64,000 bases of DNA, taken from Drosophila miranda. Its lineage: Eukaryota > Arthropoda > Insecta > Diptera > Drosophilidae. Of this stretch, positions 13,290 through 25,235 are shown one piece after another. The translations under genes and the position numbers were made by a program. How positions within the stretch are numbered: position 1 is the stretch's first letter; every line of letters starts with the position of its first letter. The notes beneath the pieces were generated by a model. That model saw only the letters and a list, made by a program, of their open reading frames with translations, was not told the origin of the DNA and ran no database searches. The stretch lies in NCBI RefSeq assembly GCF_003369915.1, contig NC_046677.1, forward strand, positions 14,260,001 through 14,324,000, given 5' to 3'.

Positions 13290-16200
13290 ATGGCCAACTA
13301 TGGCGATTACGACAATCTTGGTAGCCCCTAAGATCTTTCTTTCTATTGCCAAGACCAACTACTTACAAAGTGATTTCCCTCTTTGCAGATGCCCTTCTAG
13401 CCGATCTGCAGAACAGTGTTCCGGGTCAACCCCAACAGCCTCAGCCCCAGTATGGAACCGTGCAACCGAAGCAGCATCAGCAGCAGCAGCAGCAGCAGTT
13501 CGTGGACAATACACCAGGCTATGGCAGCCTCAGGGGCAAGGCCCAACCGCAGGTGGTGAGTACAGCGGAGGAGACCCGCGCTACCTTCGCCTAAAGCCAC
13601 GTCTCTAACCGATCTCCCTTCAGTACCAGGAGCACTATAGCGCAGAGACGCGCTCCCCAACGGTAGGCGACTTCAATGGCTCCTCCTCCATTCCGAGCAA
13701 CGGCTACCCGAGCCAGGGCGTGGGCTCCCTGCCACGCAGGCCCGCAGCCTCGGCGGTGGGGCAGAACAGCTCGGGGTTGTCGGAGCTGGACTCGCTGCTG
13801 CAGGATCTGCAGAATGCCCGCTACAACAACGGAGGAGCGGACAAGGGACTGAAGGGTGAGGCCCGACACAACTTAGACTCCATCGAAGGCAATATATGAC
13901 TCGTATCCTTCTATTCCTCGCAGAAATCGATGTGCCAGCCAACTACAGCACGCCAGTCTCTAAGTACAATACGTTCAACAGCTATGCCACAGTCGAGGAG
14001 CGCCCCACCATGGACAGCCTGCTCAACGAGCTGGACAACGCCCACATCTACGCCGTGCCCAATGGGTAAGCAGATCAGATCAGACCAGAGCAGAACGAAC
14101 GGCCACTAAGTCAATTCTTCTCTATTCGCACGCAGATCTGGACACAAGTCCCCAACGCCCGGACGCCATGTCACCATCACAGTGCGCGAAACAAAGACGG
14201 AGAAGCTGACAGGACCCGACGGTCCAGGTATTTACCTTGTAATCCCACAGCCGTTCAGTCTTTACCCTGCTGATGTGTGTTCTCTTATGTTTGCAGTTGG
14301 CTCGCTGGAGGAGCAGATTGTGCAGCAGAAAGATTCGTACACACAGAACAGTGTCGCACCGCGGCCTCACCACCAGCACCAGCAGCAGCACCAGGAATAC
14401 ACATCGCAGGCCACCAAGGAACTAGACGACCTGATGGCATCGCTATCCGACTTTAAGGTGAGTGACCGGCGACTAGAGACCAGCCAGAGGACGCGTGATT
14501 GTTGCAGGAGTAGAACTTTAGTGTGGGATTATGTTTGATCAGAAAATAACCTAAATGAAAGCACGAAAAGCACGCACACGCACTCCACCGTAAAAGATAA
14601 TGAGGAATACCATTGAGACAATGGTTCTATATTAGCATAGCATGAGGAGATAAGATTAAGATAAGAACAAAGCAAAAGTTACTCGGAGGAATGTGGCATC
14701 GGCTAGACGCAAGTTGGCAAGGAAGAAGCGCGGAATGCGATTAACTTGATCTCAGATACCAATCTAGTTGGAATGGAATAGTAGTCTCCCATTTAAGAAT
14801 TCTAGAACATAGATTCCACTGGGCAATGCCCTTCATTAAATTTAACGAAGCTTACCGATCACAAAATATGTATAAACCAGTCGGAGCAAACCCACGCCCG
14901 ATGTCCACCGGCAGGTGGAGGGAGAGACCAGTATCCAGTAGATAAGATCACTCTTATCAATCATCCTTTGCTCTCAGTATCCAAAGTTCATTGTGGCATC
15001 TAGAGATACCGATCTAGAGGTAGTTTATTGGAGTGCATTTATATAAACGACTTAGTATCCCAAATCAATATTCCTTCCATTCTCCTTCAAGCCCAAAAAT
15101 TGTCTAACGAAATTTGCCGTTAGTTTGTTGCAATCCGAACAAATGTTTTCACTTTTCTCACCTGTCGGAGGGGTGTTCCGCTCACTTTGAACAGCGTCAA
15201 AACAAATTGCATATGGCCGGAGAGGGAGAGGGAGGCGGAGTCTCTGCTCCTCTTCAACCGACACTCTCTCTCGCCCTCAAATAGGTGGATATTAGATATT
15301 TTTAGCCCACAACAACACGTCCAATGCTCTGTTGGCGGTAATAAAAACCATAAAACGAACAGATTTATCATCGCAACTCGTGTGACGCAGGCCAACCAAG
15401 CGAACCCAATGGACACCGCGGGCTGGTTCCCCGACCCAATCCAATCCCACCCCACCCCATCGCATTCAAGCGCCCTTAGTCGGATGCCACCTCGTCCACA
15501 TCGTCCTCGTGCCATCGGCAGATGGTTCTTGACTTTGACATGGTACGAGTATGATATACAAAGGCCCACAGAAGGTGGATCTGATCTTTTTATGGAATAC
15601 ATAAATTGATCTAGCTAATGAGGTCCGATTACTATGATGGCAGGCTTGATCACTATATTCTTGATTCCTAGAAGCTGTGAAATATCCTCTCCATCCATCC
15701 ACAGTAAATCCACATCCTGATTGGACAGTAAGGGCCACAGGTGGCCATGTATCGACAGGGGTTTGGTTTGAATAGCTTGTGCCCCATAGATCCCATCGTT
15801 CTTGCTTGTTTATACAGTGTATCTGCAATTCTAATTAAGCCATCAATCAATTCGAGTAAACAAACCATTCGCTTTATTATTTCTGCGTTGCACATCTTCA
15901 AATATGTGTATCCAAAAGATACACAGCCTTCATGCGGATTAGAATATTTTCTTTTTGTACTTCGACGTTCGTTTGTAGAACACAACGTGTACACAACATC
16001 TTGAAGATGATGTATCTTAACAGATGTCTTCTGAATTTTATTCGGACATTTTTAAAAATACATTTTTTTTTACTTCTGCCCGTTTGCTCCTTTCCTCTTG
16101 AAATGTTGCAGTTTTTGGGTCAGGGCTGGAGGGAGGCGTCCTTAGCGTGGATATAGTACGTATTTTTATATAAATATATGTACTTTATGGGGTTGGAGAT

Positions 16201-17494
16201 TTGTATGCCCTTAACAAGTGTTTAGGGCACACTCCCACTCTTATATACTCGTAGCCCTGGCACGTCGAAGTCCAGAGACTTTAATTCCCAATTCCGTAGC
16301 AGATAGATTCTTCTTGAATATCTGTATCTGTATCTTTATAGCCAAATTGCCATATCAAACGCACATATTTGAAATATTTTGATCCGCCGCAGAGGACCAT
16401 TTGATTTATGAAAAATGTTTCATTTTATGTTGATTTTGATAATATTTAAAATGTCAAATGGCTTGTGGTTTATTTGACACTCAAAGTGGTGGCTGTCTTT
16501 TAATATAACAAGATAGCGATCCCCTTTCAGAGGGTATAATGATCTTGAGCAGATGTTTGCATCCCACAGAAGGAAGTACATAAGTATCTTCGATGCTGAA
16601 AAGTATAAATATGTACATATTTTCGATCGATTGTTTTTGTTAGTTTGTTTCTTTCAAACCGATCGACCTTCGAAGTGCTAAATAGGATTGGAACAAGTAA
16701 ACCTCTAAATTCTTCGATTCCAAGCTGCTCTTAGAAGTGATAGCTCTCGAGACTAAACCAGTTAACATCGAATGGAAGGATAGGCTTGTCAGACGTCTCC
16801 GAACCTGAGAGGCTAGTTTGCCTACAAATATCGGACGCATTTTCGAACACCCTCTCTTCAAGGGTATCCTATTTAAAGGAATCTGAAGAGTATCCACTCT
16901 TATAGTCCGCACTCTTATTAACGCTTGAAGATAGTTCTCAGTATTCTGAATGGCGAGAGCCCTTCTGGGAAGGGTAAATCCCTCTTCCTACGGCCTTCGC
17001 ACTCGTGTGTTTCTTCCAAGCACTTAGCGAGAGGTATGCAGAAGGTATTATCGCTCTGTCGCTTAGTTATTCGAATCGCATTCATTAATAATTAATTACC
17101 AAGTGAAAAGTATATATTCTTCATTCTTTTGGCAATCGATGCGATGCCGCGCAGCAACAGAATTAGCAGAATCTTGGCTGCAATCAAGCAGACACCGATT
17201 GGGGCGAGTGAATGTGTCTGATGGGGGATGGGGGGCAGGGGGATCTGTGATCTGTGGATCCGAGTAAATTGCAATTCAATGTCATTGACGAGAGAAGACA
17301 TGTACATATATGTATACATACATATATACATGTGTATATGTAGAGGAGGTCGTGTCTGTTAATTATTTAATATCATTTTCAATTTTCTGCCACACGGCCC
17401 CACGGGACTGATGGGTGCGGGAAGGACAAGGCAAGGCAATGCGTGTCCGTGACTTTTGTTGATATGATAAATATGAAAATGAAATAGGCTCTCC

Positions 17495-17536
<42 letters not shown>

Positions 17537-17542
17537 GTGTGC

Positions 17543-17575
<33 letters not shown>

Positions 17576-20500
17576 GAAAGCGCAAAAAAGAACAAGAAAA
17601 ACATAAAAATATATTCGGATATAAACAATATTGCACACGGCCCGTGTACATTTTCCGCATTGGATATTCTCGTGGTCCGTTTGGTTCCGCGGCGGAGTGC
17701 TGGGTGGAGGGGTGAGGGGTCGCCCACACACAACTTTGGTCAGACACAAACGGACAGTTAGTCGGCCGCACTTCCTCCTGCCTCCGCCTGTCCCCCTGCC
17801 ACCCCCTGCCACACCCCTGCTCCTTCCTGGCCGCTGTCAACACAGAGATTTTCCACAGCGCCGCTTTGCTTTAGTTTTTCATTGCAAATCATTTGCATGG
17901 CTATTTTTGAATAGGTCTCTCTTTTTCTATAACCAAATATCCATATAATTATGCGATCTACATACACATGCACACGTACCTGTGTGTTCGTGTGCGTGTG
18001 TGTGCGTGTTTGTATACGAAAATATATAGGTTTTTTGTATATTTTAGTTGGCTTTTCATTGCCATCATCGTAATCATCATCAGCACTGCCAGAGTGCCCG
18101 AATTTGCATTTCCCCATCTGCTCTGTCCGTTTCGCATTGATCGAGATTTCCTCTTCGGCTCCTTCCTGCCATCCTTCCGCCCTTCCGCCTTCCACCCTTC
18201 CACCATCCTCCCTCTATCCTCCACTCGCTAGCGATTGTATACCGCTTCCATCGTGTTTGGCTCTGGCACACGCCCATGCGCTTTTTATGGGGAAATCCTG
18301 TTGGCCAGCCGGTCGGCATTCATTTTTATAGTCCGCGCCAAGCGACGATTTCGGCTTCTACTTCTGTCTATTTTGTGTACGATTTGGGCCTTAAAATAGC
18401 ACAACGGAATATTGAAAAACGAACAACCCGCCAACGCCATCGCCATCGCCATCGCCCAACCCAATGGCAATTGCTTTGGCGACGGTACAGGAGCGGGGCG
18501 AGCCCGTTTGCGGGTTGGGCCCCCAAAATGAGACAACAAGACATCTGCCTACACGGTGGATGTCGCTGTGGATATTATCGTTGATGAGCTCTTCTCCAAT
18601 TACCTGTATTCTATTCTGTTCCACAAGGGAAACTGCAATCTATTCCCTGGACAAATTTCCCATAAGCGAAAGGGGACAATTCCCCACGAGCGATTTCAGA
18701 TTTTAAAAGGTGCTATCCCGAAATGCACCGAAGTTGAGTAAGAATAAGAGAAAAAGTTTTCCAAATTGTTCCAACGAATATACGAAAATGCAACTATACG
18801 TAGTAGAAGGAGCGAGGGAGTTTTTGTTTGCCAACAGAAAATTGGTTGATTAAACGGACAATCGCCTGTCCTGTTAAGGCGGGGATGCAACATCCCAGTG
18901 GAATCAACAGCAGTGAGGAGAGGGGCATTTGTGAAATTGATCAAACCTAATCCCTTCTCGAGCGCCCAACTGCCCTTCGGGGCCTGTTCCGCACCTGTCG
19001 AAAGCAGCATACGCTCAATTAGGCGTCTACTTATGTAGTTAAAAAGAGGCGACACCAACAGCACACTAAATGAAAATGCAAAGTTTATGAAAGAAAAATG
19101 AACATTGAAATGGAAACTCGCACAACGACAGACAAGATCCACACACACACACACACACACATGTACAGACAGAAACACAGATATACAGATGGAAGAAGGC
19201 ACCTCCCCGCCACCCACCCAAGACAACCAAGACAACCCAAGACCCCCCCGCCCCCGCCACAAAGTGCTTGTATTTTTGGCAATGAACAGAATGAAAACTA
19301 CGTCAACGTGCAAGAAAAATGCTTTTCATATGAGGAGAGCGTCGTGCGCAACGAGATCCACACACAAACACACACATACTCAGATACTGAGAGTTACACA
19401 AATACACAGATACAGATACAGATACAGATACAGATACACATACTCATGTAAAGAAATCAGGCAGGAGAATCTATGGAAAGAGGAAGAGAAGAATTATTTT
19501 TGATATTTTTTGTGGCGGCGGCTAAAAGCAAAAGTTTTTGTGCTAGCGCTCGCACAAGATTTGATTCAGTCGAGGCAGGCACATCGACGCACGAGTAAGA
19601 GCGCAGCACGGCTACGGATGGGCCCAGGATACCGTCTGTCCATCCATGTCGCTTCAGTCATTTCAGTCGTTCAGGGGAAGATAGTACTAATTTATACACC
19701 CTTCCCGCCCCCCACAGGTCAGCGTCAACGGAAGCAGCAACGGAACGAACGGCGCCAGCGGACACTACCCGAACTCGAGCCAGCAGCAGCACTCTTCGAC
19801 GGTGCAGCACCAGACGGTAACGGACTACGCCAGACCGAACAAGGGCAGCCAGCAGGCACATCTCACGCAGACCATCGAGGAGACGACCATCGTCGAGGAC
19901 AGTCGCGAGGACCAGCTGGATTCTATGCTAGGGAACCTACAGGCCAACATGAGTCGCCAAGGAGTCAACACAGTGCAGAAGGGCTGCTGCAACGCGTGCG
20001 AGAAGCCGATCGTCGGCCAGGTGATCACCGCCCTGGGCAAGACCTGGCATCCGGAGCACTTCACGTGCAACCACTGCAGCCAGGAGCTGGGCACCCGCAA
20101 CTTCTTCGAGCGCGACGGCTTCCCCTACTGCGAGACGGACTACCACAACCTGTTCAGCCCGCGCTGCGCCTACTGCAACGGCGCCATCCTGGACAAGTGC
20201 GTCACCGCCCTGGACAAGACCTGGCACACGGAGCACTTCTTCTGCGCCCAGTGTGGCCAGCAGTTCGGCGAGGAGGGCTTCCACGAGCGCGACGGCAAGC
20301 CCTACTGCCGCAACGACTACTTCGAGATGTTTGCCCCCAAGTGCAACGGCTGCAACCGGGCCATCATGGAGAATTACATCTCCGCCCTGAACTCGCAGTG
20401 GCATCCGGACTGCTTTGTCTGCCGGGTAAGTTCTGCAGCCATAGACCCTTGATGTCTATCTCAAGATATCCACATACTTACGAGAACATATTAATGTAAT

Positions 20501-23197
20501 TATTCCGCATTCGCACGATCATCCGTCATCCGTCATGCTTCATTATCCATTATCCAGGACTGCAAGAAGGCTGTGCGCGGCAAGTCCTTCTATGCCATGG
20601 AGGGCAAGCCCGTGTGTCCACAGTGCGTGGGCGTGGATGAGGAGGAATAGGGAGCCAGATACACACACGCACACACACATCAACAAGAAGCAAGAAGCAA
20701 GAAACTGTTGTTGAAGTTCAGCAGCCAACAAAAATAGACCCAGAGCCAGATACAGATACGATACAGTCAGACACATTTTTGTACGAGTATGCGCGAGCTG
20801 CGTGCCACTTTTTGTGGCCGCTCACTTTTTACTATCACCACCATCCCCGCTGGGGCAGCAGCTGCCCGCCGTCCGTCTCTGGCTATTTTCGGGTTGCGGG
20901 TCTACGAGCAACTGCAACCACAACCAGAACCACAGCACCGCAGCACCACAGCACAACAGCATTGGCAACATCCAGCATGCAAGAACCAACTGCAACCGAG
21001 CAAGCCCTTACCTGACCTCTATCTGTATCTGTATCTGTATCTGTATCCCTCTCCAAGCTGGCCCGCTGCCACAGCAGGTGCCGCTGGAGAACGTATACAC
21101 ACGGATACAGTAGCCACCCTCCATGATGGTCTCTGATTGCCCCTGACCCTGTCCCCCTCTTGACTTGTTGAACTTTTCTATGAAACTTTGGTAGGCTTAA
21201 GTCTTTAGGTACTTTTTAAATTTAATCGTTTATGAAGATGAGCAACAATATTGTAATTTGTTTTTGTAAATAAAATTTAAATAATTACATATTAAAACAT
21301 AAAAAAGGCGCAGAAACAACGCCAAAGAGTGGTGAAAAGGGGAGAGCAGGGAAAAGTGGAAAAGCTTTTTCTGTTTTTCAAGGCGGAGGCTTCGACGCCC
21401 ACCTTCCTCCTCCCCCACAGACGACAGACGACAGGCGGACGGACCTCGTGCCAAGGTCAGGGTCAGCGTGTGCTGACCTTGACATGTGTGTCTGCCAGTC
21501 GTCTGTCGCCTGTCGCCTCAGTTGTTGCTCTGTTGCTCTGCTGCTCTTGTTAAACAAATTACAATATTGTATGCCATATATGTACTATATATTCGTTGAC
21601 TTGGATCTTCTGGTCAGCGATCTCGATCTCCCAGCGGAAGCCTGGGGGAATAAATTACTTGTGGAAACTATTTTCGCTGCTTACGTACGAGTATCGTTCC
21701 GAGAATCGTACGCTCTAGCCTCTAGTGCTCGTCCCTCGGCCGGATCCCATCCCATCCGAGACCCCATCCCTGTCTACTATAAGTGTAGGCGATGGGATTT
21801 GCACTGCTTATGGCCCCGATATAATGGGGATCTCGGGGTGTTGATCGAATTGATTGGCCAGACTAAAATCGGACGAATTCGTCCATTCTTGGCCGCTGGA
21901 GTGCAAAAGATTCTTAAAATATTTTCCAAAAATAGCCATTCAGAAGTGCAATCGTTAGAATATCACAGATATCATATTGTAGAAATCCCCCATTGACTCT
22001 CCCACACTTTGGTATATTTCTGTTGTATATTCGGTATTGATTGTTTGTTTCGCTCTGTGGTCCACTTTCGAATAATCCACAGAGCACATTTATGAGATGC
22101 CTCAAAGGAAACTGTTGCACCTGTTGTTTATGGAAATTTGATTGATTGTAGAGAGAGAGAGAGGGCAGTGGAACCCGAAAATAGCTACCGAAGCGCTCTT
22201 CAATGCCCTTCCATCCATCCGAACAGGTTCTTTTGTTCTCGCTCTTCCCATTTCTTTTTCCTTGGAAGTTGGCCAAAAGCGTGCGCAAAATGTTATTGTC
22301 TTAAGACTCCTGTTGTTGTTGCTGAAATGTTTTTCCAAAAGCCAAAGAAAATTAAACAAATGCCGGACTCAGAGATCCCATACTATGTGTGTATGAGATT
22401 TGTATATTTATCATATTTAAATTTCATGCTGTCTTGTTTTCTCGTTCTGTTCACTTTTGTGTTGCCAATTAGCCATCCACTGGGGACAGTGGGGCCAGGG
22501 CCAGGGGCAGGGGCAGGGCAGGAGCCAGACTGGGTACGAGTGCTGTCCATTCGAGAATATTTTACTTTGGCACATTTCTTGTCTGAATAAATTGTAATTA
22601 GGTTTTTCATGCCAGGCGTAAAAAGCGCCGAAAGTGCAGAAAATATTATATGAACAGCTCGATCGGTTTGCTGGCGGTGGTCGGTCATGCATTATGGCAA
22701 CTAATTTATGGTCGTAATTAGCCTCGGACGGCGGCTGCACCGCCACTTGGCCCACAATAGATCATCCAAAAAGGCTCTCCTTCTCGTCCAACCCCATCAT
22801 AATTCTCATGTGCTCATCCTCTCATCTCATCAAGTGCCATTAGATTGTAGTTTCGTTTTTATGACGCAGCAACCATTTCTATTTGTCCGAAGCGGAAGAC
22901 TTACTGAAATTTGCTTGCATTCTCTTGCAGGACTGTCGGCAACCCTTCCAGGGCGGATCGTTCTTCGACCACGAGGGCCTGCCCTACTGCGAGACGCACT
23001 ACCACGCCAAGAGGGGATCGCTCTGCGCCGGCTGCTCGAAGCCCATCACTGGACGCTGCATCACGGCCATGTTCAAGAAGTTCCACCCGGAGCACTTCGT
23101 CTGCGCCTTCTGCCTCAAGCAGCTGAACAAGGGCACGTTCAAGGAGCAGAAGGACAAGCCCTACTGCCATGTCTGTTTCGATAAGATATTCGGTTGA
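13290..23197 (+). CDS. Pax: Paxillin, focal adhesion scaffold (599 aa long isoform)
   Basis: Paxillin is a cytoplasmic adaptor at integrin adhesion sites that docks focal adhesion kinase, vinculin and Rho/Rac regulators. Eight coding exons keep frame: 13290-13320, 13389-13555, 13624-13855, 13924-14065, 14136-14227, 14297-14457, 19718-20425 and 22931-23197. The N-terminal half carries leucine-aspartate motifs: LDALLADLQ (about residues 10-18), [12 protein letters not shown] (118-129), [11 protein letters not shown] (about 173), [15 protein letters not shown] (260-274) and [10 protein letters not shown] (about 341). Between them lie Gln- and Ser-rich linkers. The C-terminal half is four LIM zinc-binding domains starting at CNAC, CAYC, CNGC and CAGC (about 367-599), with the usual WHPEHF/FHPEHF spacer. 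The start ATGGCCAACTATGGC has a fair Kozak context. The 5.3 kb intron between exons 6 and 7 separates LD4 from LD5 and could house the internal promoter reported for a LIM-only fly product, but I see no clear exon for it. A polyadenylation signal AATAAA lies at 23,529. Confidence 0.95.
17501..17574. repeat. Pax: Compound (CT)n(GT)n microsatellite
   Basis: About 34 bases of CT dinucleotide pass directly into about 40 bases of GT, inside the large Paxillin intron. Such compound tracts are length-polymorphic. Confidence 0.95.
19139..19160. repeat. (AC)n microsatellite
   Basis: A perfect AC dinucleotide run in the large Paxillin intron. Confidence 0.9.
19405..19438. repeat. (ACAGAT)n hexamer array
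   Basis: Five or so copies of ACAGAT in the large Paxillin intron. The same hexamer, in the opposite orientation, recurs at 21,019 and 25,658. Confidence 0.9.
20558..20650 (+). CDS. Pax: Alternative last exon of Paxillin (541 aa short isoform)
   Basis: This exon follows the acceptor TATCCAG and joins in phase 0 after 20,425. It supplies 30 residues beginning [11 protein letters not shown], with the zinc ligands CPQC, and ends in VDEEE before TAG. It thus completes LIM3 but omits LIM4, replacing it with an acidic tail. The exon at 22,931 also begins DC and completes the same LIM3, so the two are mutually exclusive ends. Its own polyadenylation signal AATAAA sits at 21,269. A shorter 3-LIM paxillin is consistent with the multiple isoforms described for flies. 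Confidence 0.85.
   Translation, partial: DCKKAVRGKSFYAMEGKPVCPQCVGVDEEE
21019..21047. repeat. (ATCTGT)n hexamer array
   Basis: About five copies of ATCTGT in the 3' UTR of the short Paxillin isoform, the reverse complement of the array at 19,405. Confidence 0.85.
21269..21274 (+). terminator. Pax: Polyadenylation signal of short Paxillin isoform
   Basis: AATAAA in AT-rich sequence about 620 bp downstream of the stop at 20,650. Confidence 0.6.
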
Positions 23198-23528
23198 TAG
23201 CCGGTCGGACCGCAGCTGCCAAACTATACAATAGCTATGGATATACACACATAATACTGTTTTTTATACGATTTACGACCTTGTCCCCGACCCCGACCCA
23301 CACCCAACCCAACCCAACCCACGCACTACCCACACACAAACTTGCAGTGCATTGTATAACCGAGTCAAATTAGTAATTTAATTAACGCAGACCGAGATGG
23401 AGGGACGAAACGATGGAATCGCCCTGCAATCGTGATCAATTAGCGCGGACACTAATCCAAATCAATTATGTCAGTCACTTAGATATTTCTACTCTTTCAA
23501 CAAACACACAGAATGACCACAGAATGAT

Positions 23529-23534
23529 AATAAA
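23529..23534 (+). terminator. Pax: Polyadenylation signal of long Paxillin isoform
   Basis: AATAAA about 330 bp after the stop at 23,197, preceded by CACACAGAATGAT and followed by a T-rich stretch. Confidence 0.6.
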
Positions 23535-24144
23535 CAAATGAGAAAACTAAGAAAGTCTCGGTCTATTTTATTTGCTCACTTCCACAGCTCTAGTTGGGAT
23601 CATAGTGGTTTCTTTTCCTGAAACAGGACATCATCATGGAGCTTTCTCGATTTCGATTGCCTTCGCGTTATACCGATCGACTGCATCGGGAAAGAGAGGA
23701 ATACTAAATTTCAGAAGTGTTAAAAAAGCTTAGCCAAGCGGCTAATCCTGGATCTTAGCTTATAAAGTCCCTGGTCGGTTCATGCGACATAATCTCTACC
23801 TATCGCATAATCTTTTTAGAGCCCGTTGTATAGTACCCGTAGACTTTCTTCCGTCTCTTCCATATATCATATAAGTTAAATGATCCAATGATTTTCCACA
23901 CATATACAATTACATATCGCCGTCACTATAATGCGGGAGCTACGGAGAGGGGAAAGGAAAGTGTCGGAGGATTAAGGAGGCACAGCTACGCCCCATCATC
24001 CCACCAACAAACCATAGACTCAACTCTCACAACTTGCTGTTAAATTTAATATATGCACTAGTAGAAGAATAAAAGTAATCAAATACAATGAACATATCGA
24101 ACAAAGCGGTCGAAAAATGGGCATCTAACTACAAGTACACCCGA

Positions 24145-24340
24145 AAAATTAATGCCGGATTTCTTCTTATTTACAAAAGAGCAATTTCTGTAACAACGGT
24201 GTTTTGCTAATGCGAATACCCTGAACAAGTTTCCCATAAGCGAACCGACATCATTCTTATAAATAGCATGGAGATAAACACAGTGCTCAAATTGATTGGG
24301 AGATTCGGCCAAACGAACTTTGTTCTGCAAGAGAAGTCCA
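24145..24340 (-). pseudogene. Decayed C-type lectin fragment
   Basis: On the minus strand a frame contains SPNQFEHCVYLHAIYKND. In the intact lectin at 5,205 the matching part is GQPDNAGNKEHCIHLGYIYKD; seven of twelve residues from EHC onward are identical, including the conserved cysteine. The upstream half of the lectin fold, a signal peptide and the final FxCE are missing, and the text after KND keeps only scattered cysteines. The 145-codon open frame around it (24,079-24,516) is therefore more likely a relic than a gene. It supports past lectin duplication around Paxillin. Confidence 0.5.
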
Positions 24341-24839
24341 TAAACTAATCCGCCATTTAAGGGCTTTACTGCTCTATGAGTTTTTTTGTGTGTACATATG
24401 TGTGGAGTGTATCTCAACGGATACTGCATCCCAATGAAAGGGACTGTTCTGTGTTCTGTGACAAAAAATAACAATATAGTATATTTGAAGCGCACACGTC
24501 CGACACGCCAACCCATTAACTTTTCTGCATGAAATCACTCTTTGGGTCTATTTAGATTATACTTAAATAGAGCCGGGTGCAACCCTGTGCGTGGAGCACC
24601 CGACCCACGAAACAAATCTAAATTTAACCATAATCAGTTTCATGAATCCCCTGCATGCTCAGCCAGTCGGTTCAGCTCTGTGGTTTTGTGTATCTTTGTA
24701 TCTGTATCTTTGCACGTTAACTCACACACACTGACGCTGCTCGACGCCGGCCGGTTTGTTTGCCGCCTCGCTCTTGCTCTCGCACCAGCCACTTGACATT
24801 GGGGCAGAATGAAGCGTGGTTCCCCACGAGCATGTGTGC

Positions 24840-25235
24840 GTGAGGTGCGCCCCTATAAAACGCTGTAGCGCTGTAGGGTTCCCAGCACGTCCGTTTGTTA
24901 TGAATCAGCAGTCATTCGGAAAGAATCCATCGTCCGGGTCGGTTGCCAGTTTCCAGCGTCGCTCTTCGCTCATCGCTCATCGCTCGTCGTCCGTCGGTCG
25001 TGTGCCGCCTTCTAGTTGTATTCTAGTTATTTTTGTGCCTTTTTTAATTCCGCGTGGGCGTGTTCTGTGAGCTCGTACGAACGTGCGTACTCGACGTCGC
25101 ATCGTTTGTTTAATTAGCCGTCAGCCAGCCAGCCCAGTGTGTCGTGAGCTCAGCCGGTGCCGGCAGAGACAGCTCCATCGGAAAAGAGCGGGCAGCCAGC
25201 ATCAAGTGACTCCGGAAGAAGAAGAAGCGCTACAG
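24840..25235 (+). promoter_or_regulatory. Orphan promoter and leader-like exon
   Basis: CCTATAAAACG at about 24,851 is a good TATA box. It is followed by an Inr-like ATCAGCAGTCATTCGG and a long GC-balanced leader with repeated CGCTCATCGCTCATCGCTCGTCG, the kind of sequence seen in fly 5' leaders. A possible donor is CTACAG|GTTGGT at about 25,233. No ATG with a supported frame follows, and I cannot assign it to a gene; the next plus-strand genes lie 5 kb or more downstream. Confidence 0.35.

Larger units (their letters stand above)
14458..19717 (+). other. Pax: Large Paxillin intron
   Basis: This intron has a GTGAGT donor and a CCCCACAG acceptor. It holds long simple repeats, (CT)n then (GT)n at 17,501-17,574, (AC)n at 19,139-19,160 and an ACAGAT hexamer array at 19,405-19,438. 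The open frames through those repeats are artefacts. I found no exon with correct phase (0) for an internal first exon. A minus-strand gene nested in it was also not seen. Confidence 0.6.
20651..22930 (+). other. Pax: Short-isoform 3' UTR and following Paxillin intron
   Basis: From the short-isoform stop to about 21,300 this is a likely 3' UTR containing a TCTGTA hexamer array at 21,019-21,047. The rest is intron for the long isoform, whose donor is at 20,426 and acceptor CTTGCAG ends at 22,930. A GGCCAGGGGCAGG-rich tract lies at 22,491-22,525. No other gene is seen. Confidence 0.6.

Noticed and set aside
17363-17843. Overlapping long frames on both strands
   Set aside because: They read through (CT)n and (GT)n repeats (RERERE, HTHTHT) and are artefacts of simple sequence.
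19510-20499. A 329-codon plus-strand open frame over the LIM-domain exon of Paxillin
   Set aside because: It is out of frame with the LIM domains; its Arg/Pro/Gln-rich text is the shadow of GC-rich codons.
24079-24516. A 145-codon ATG-started minus-strand frame as an intact gene
   Set aside because: No signal peptide, domain or coding bias apart from the short lectin-like core; better explained as a relic.
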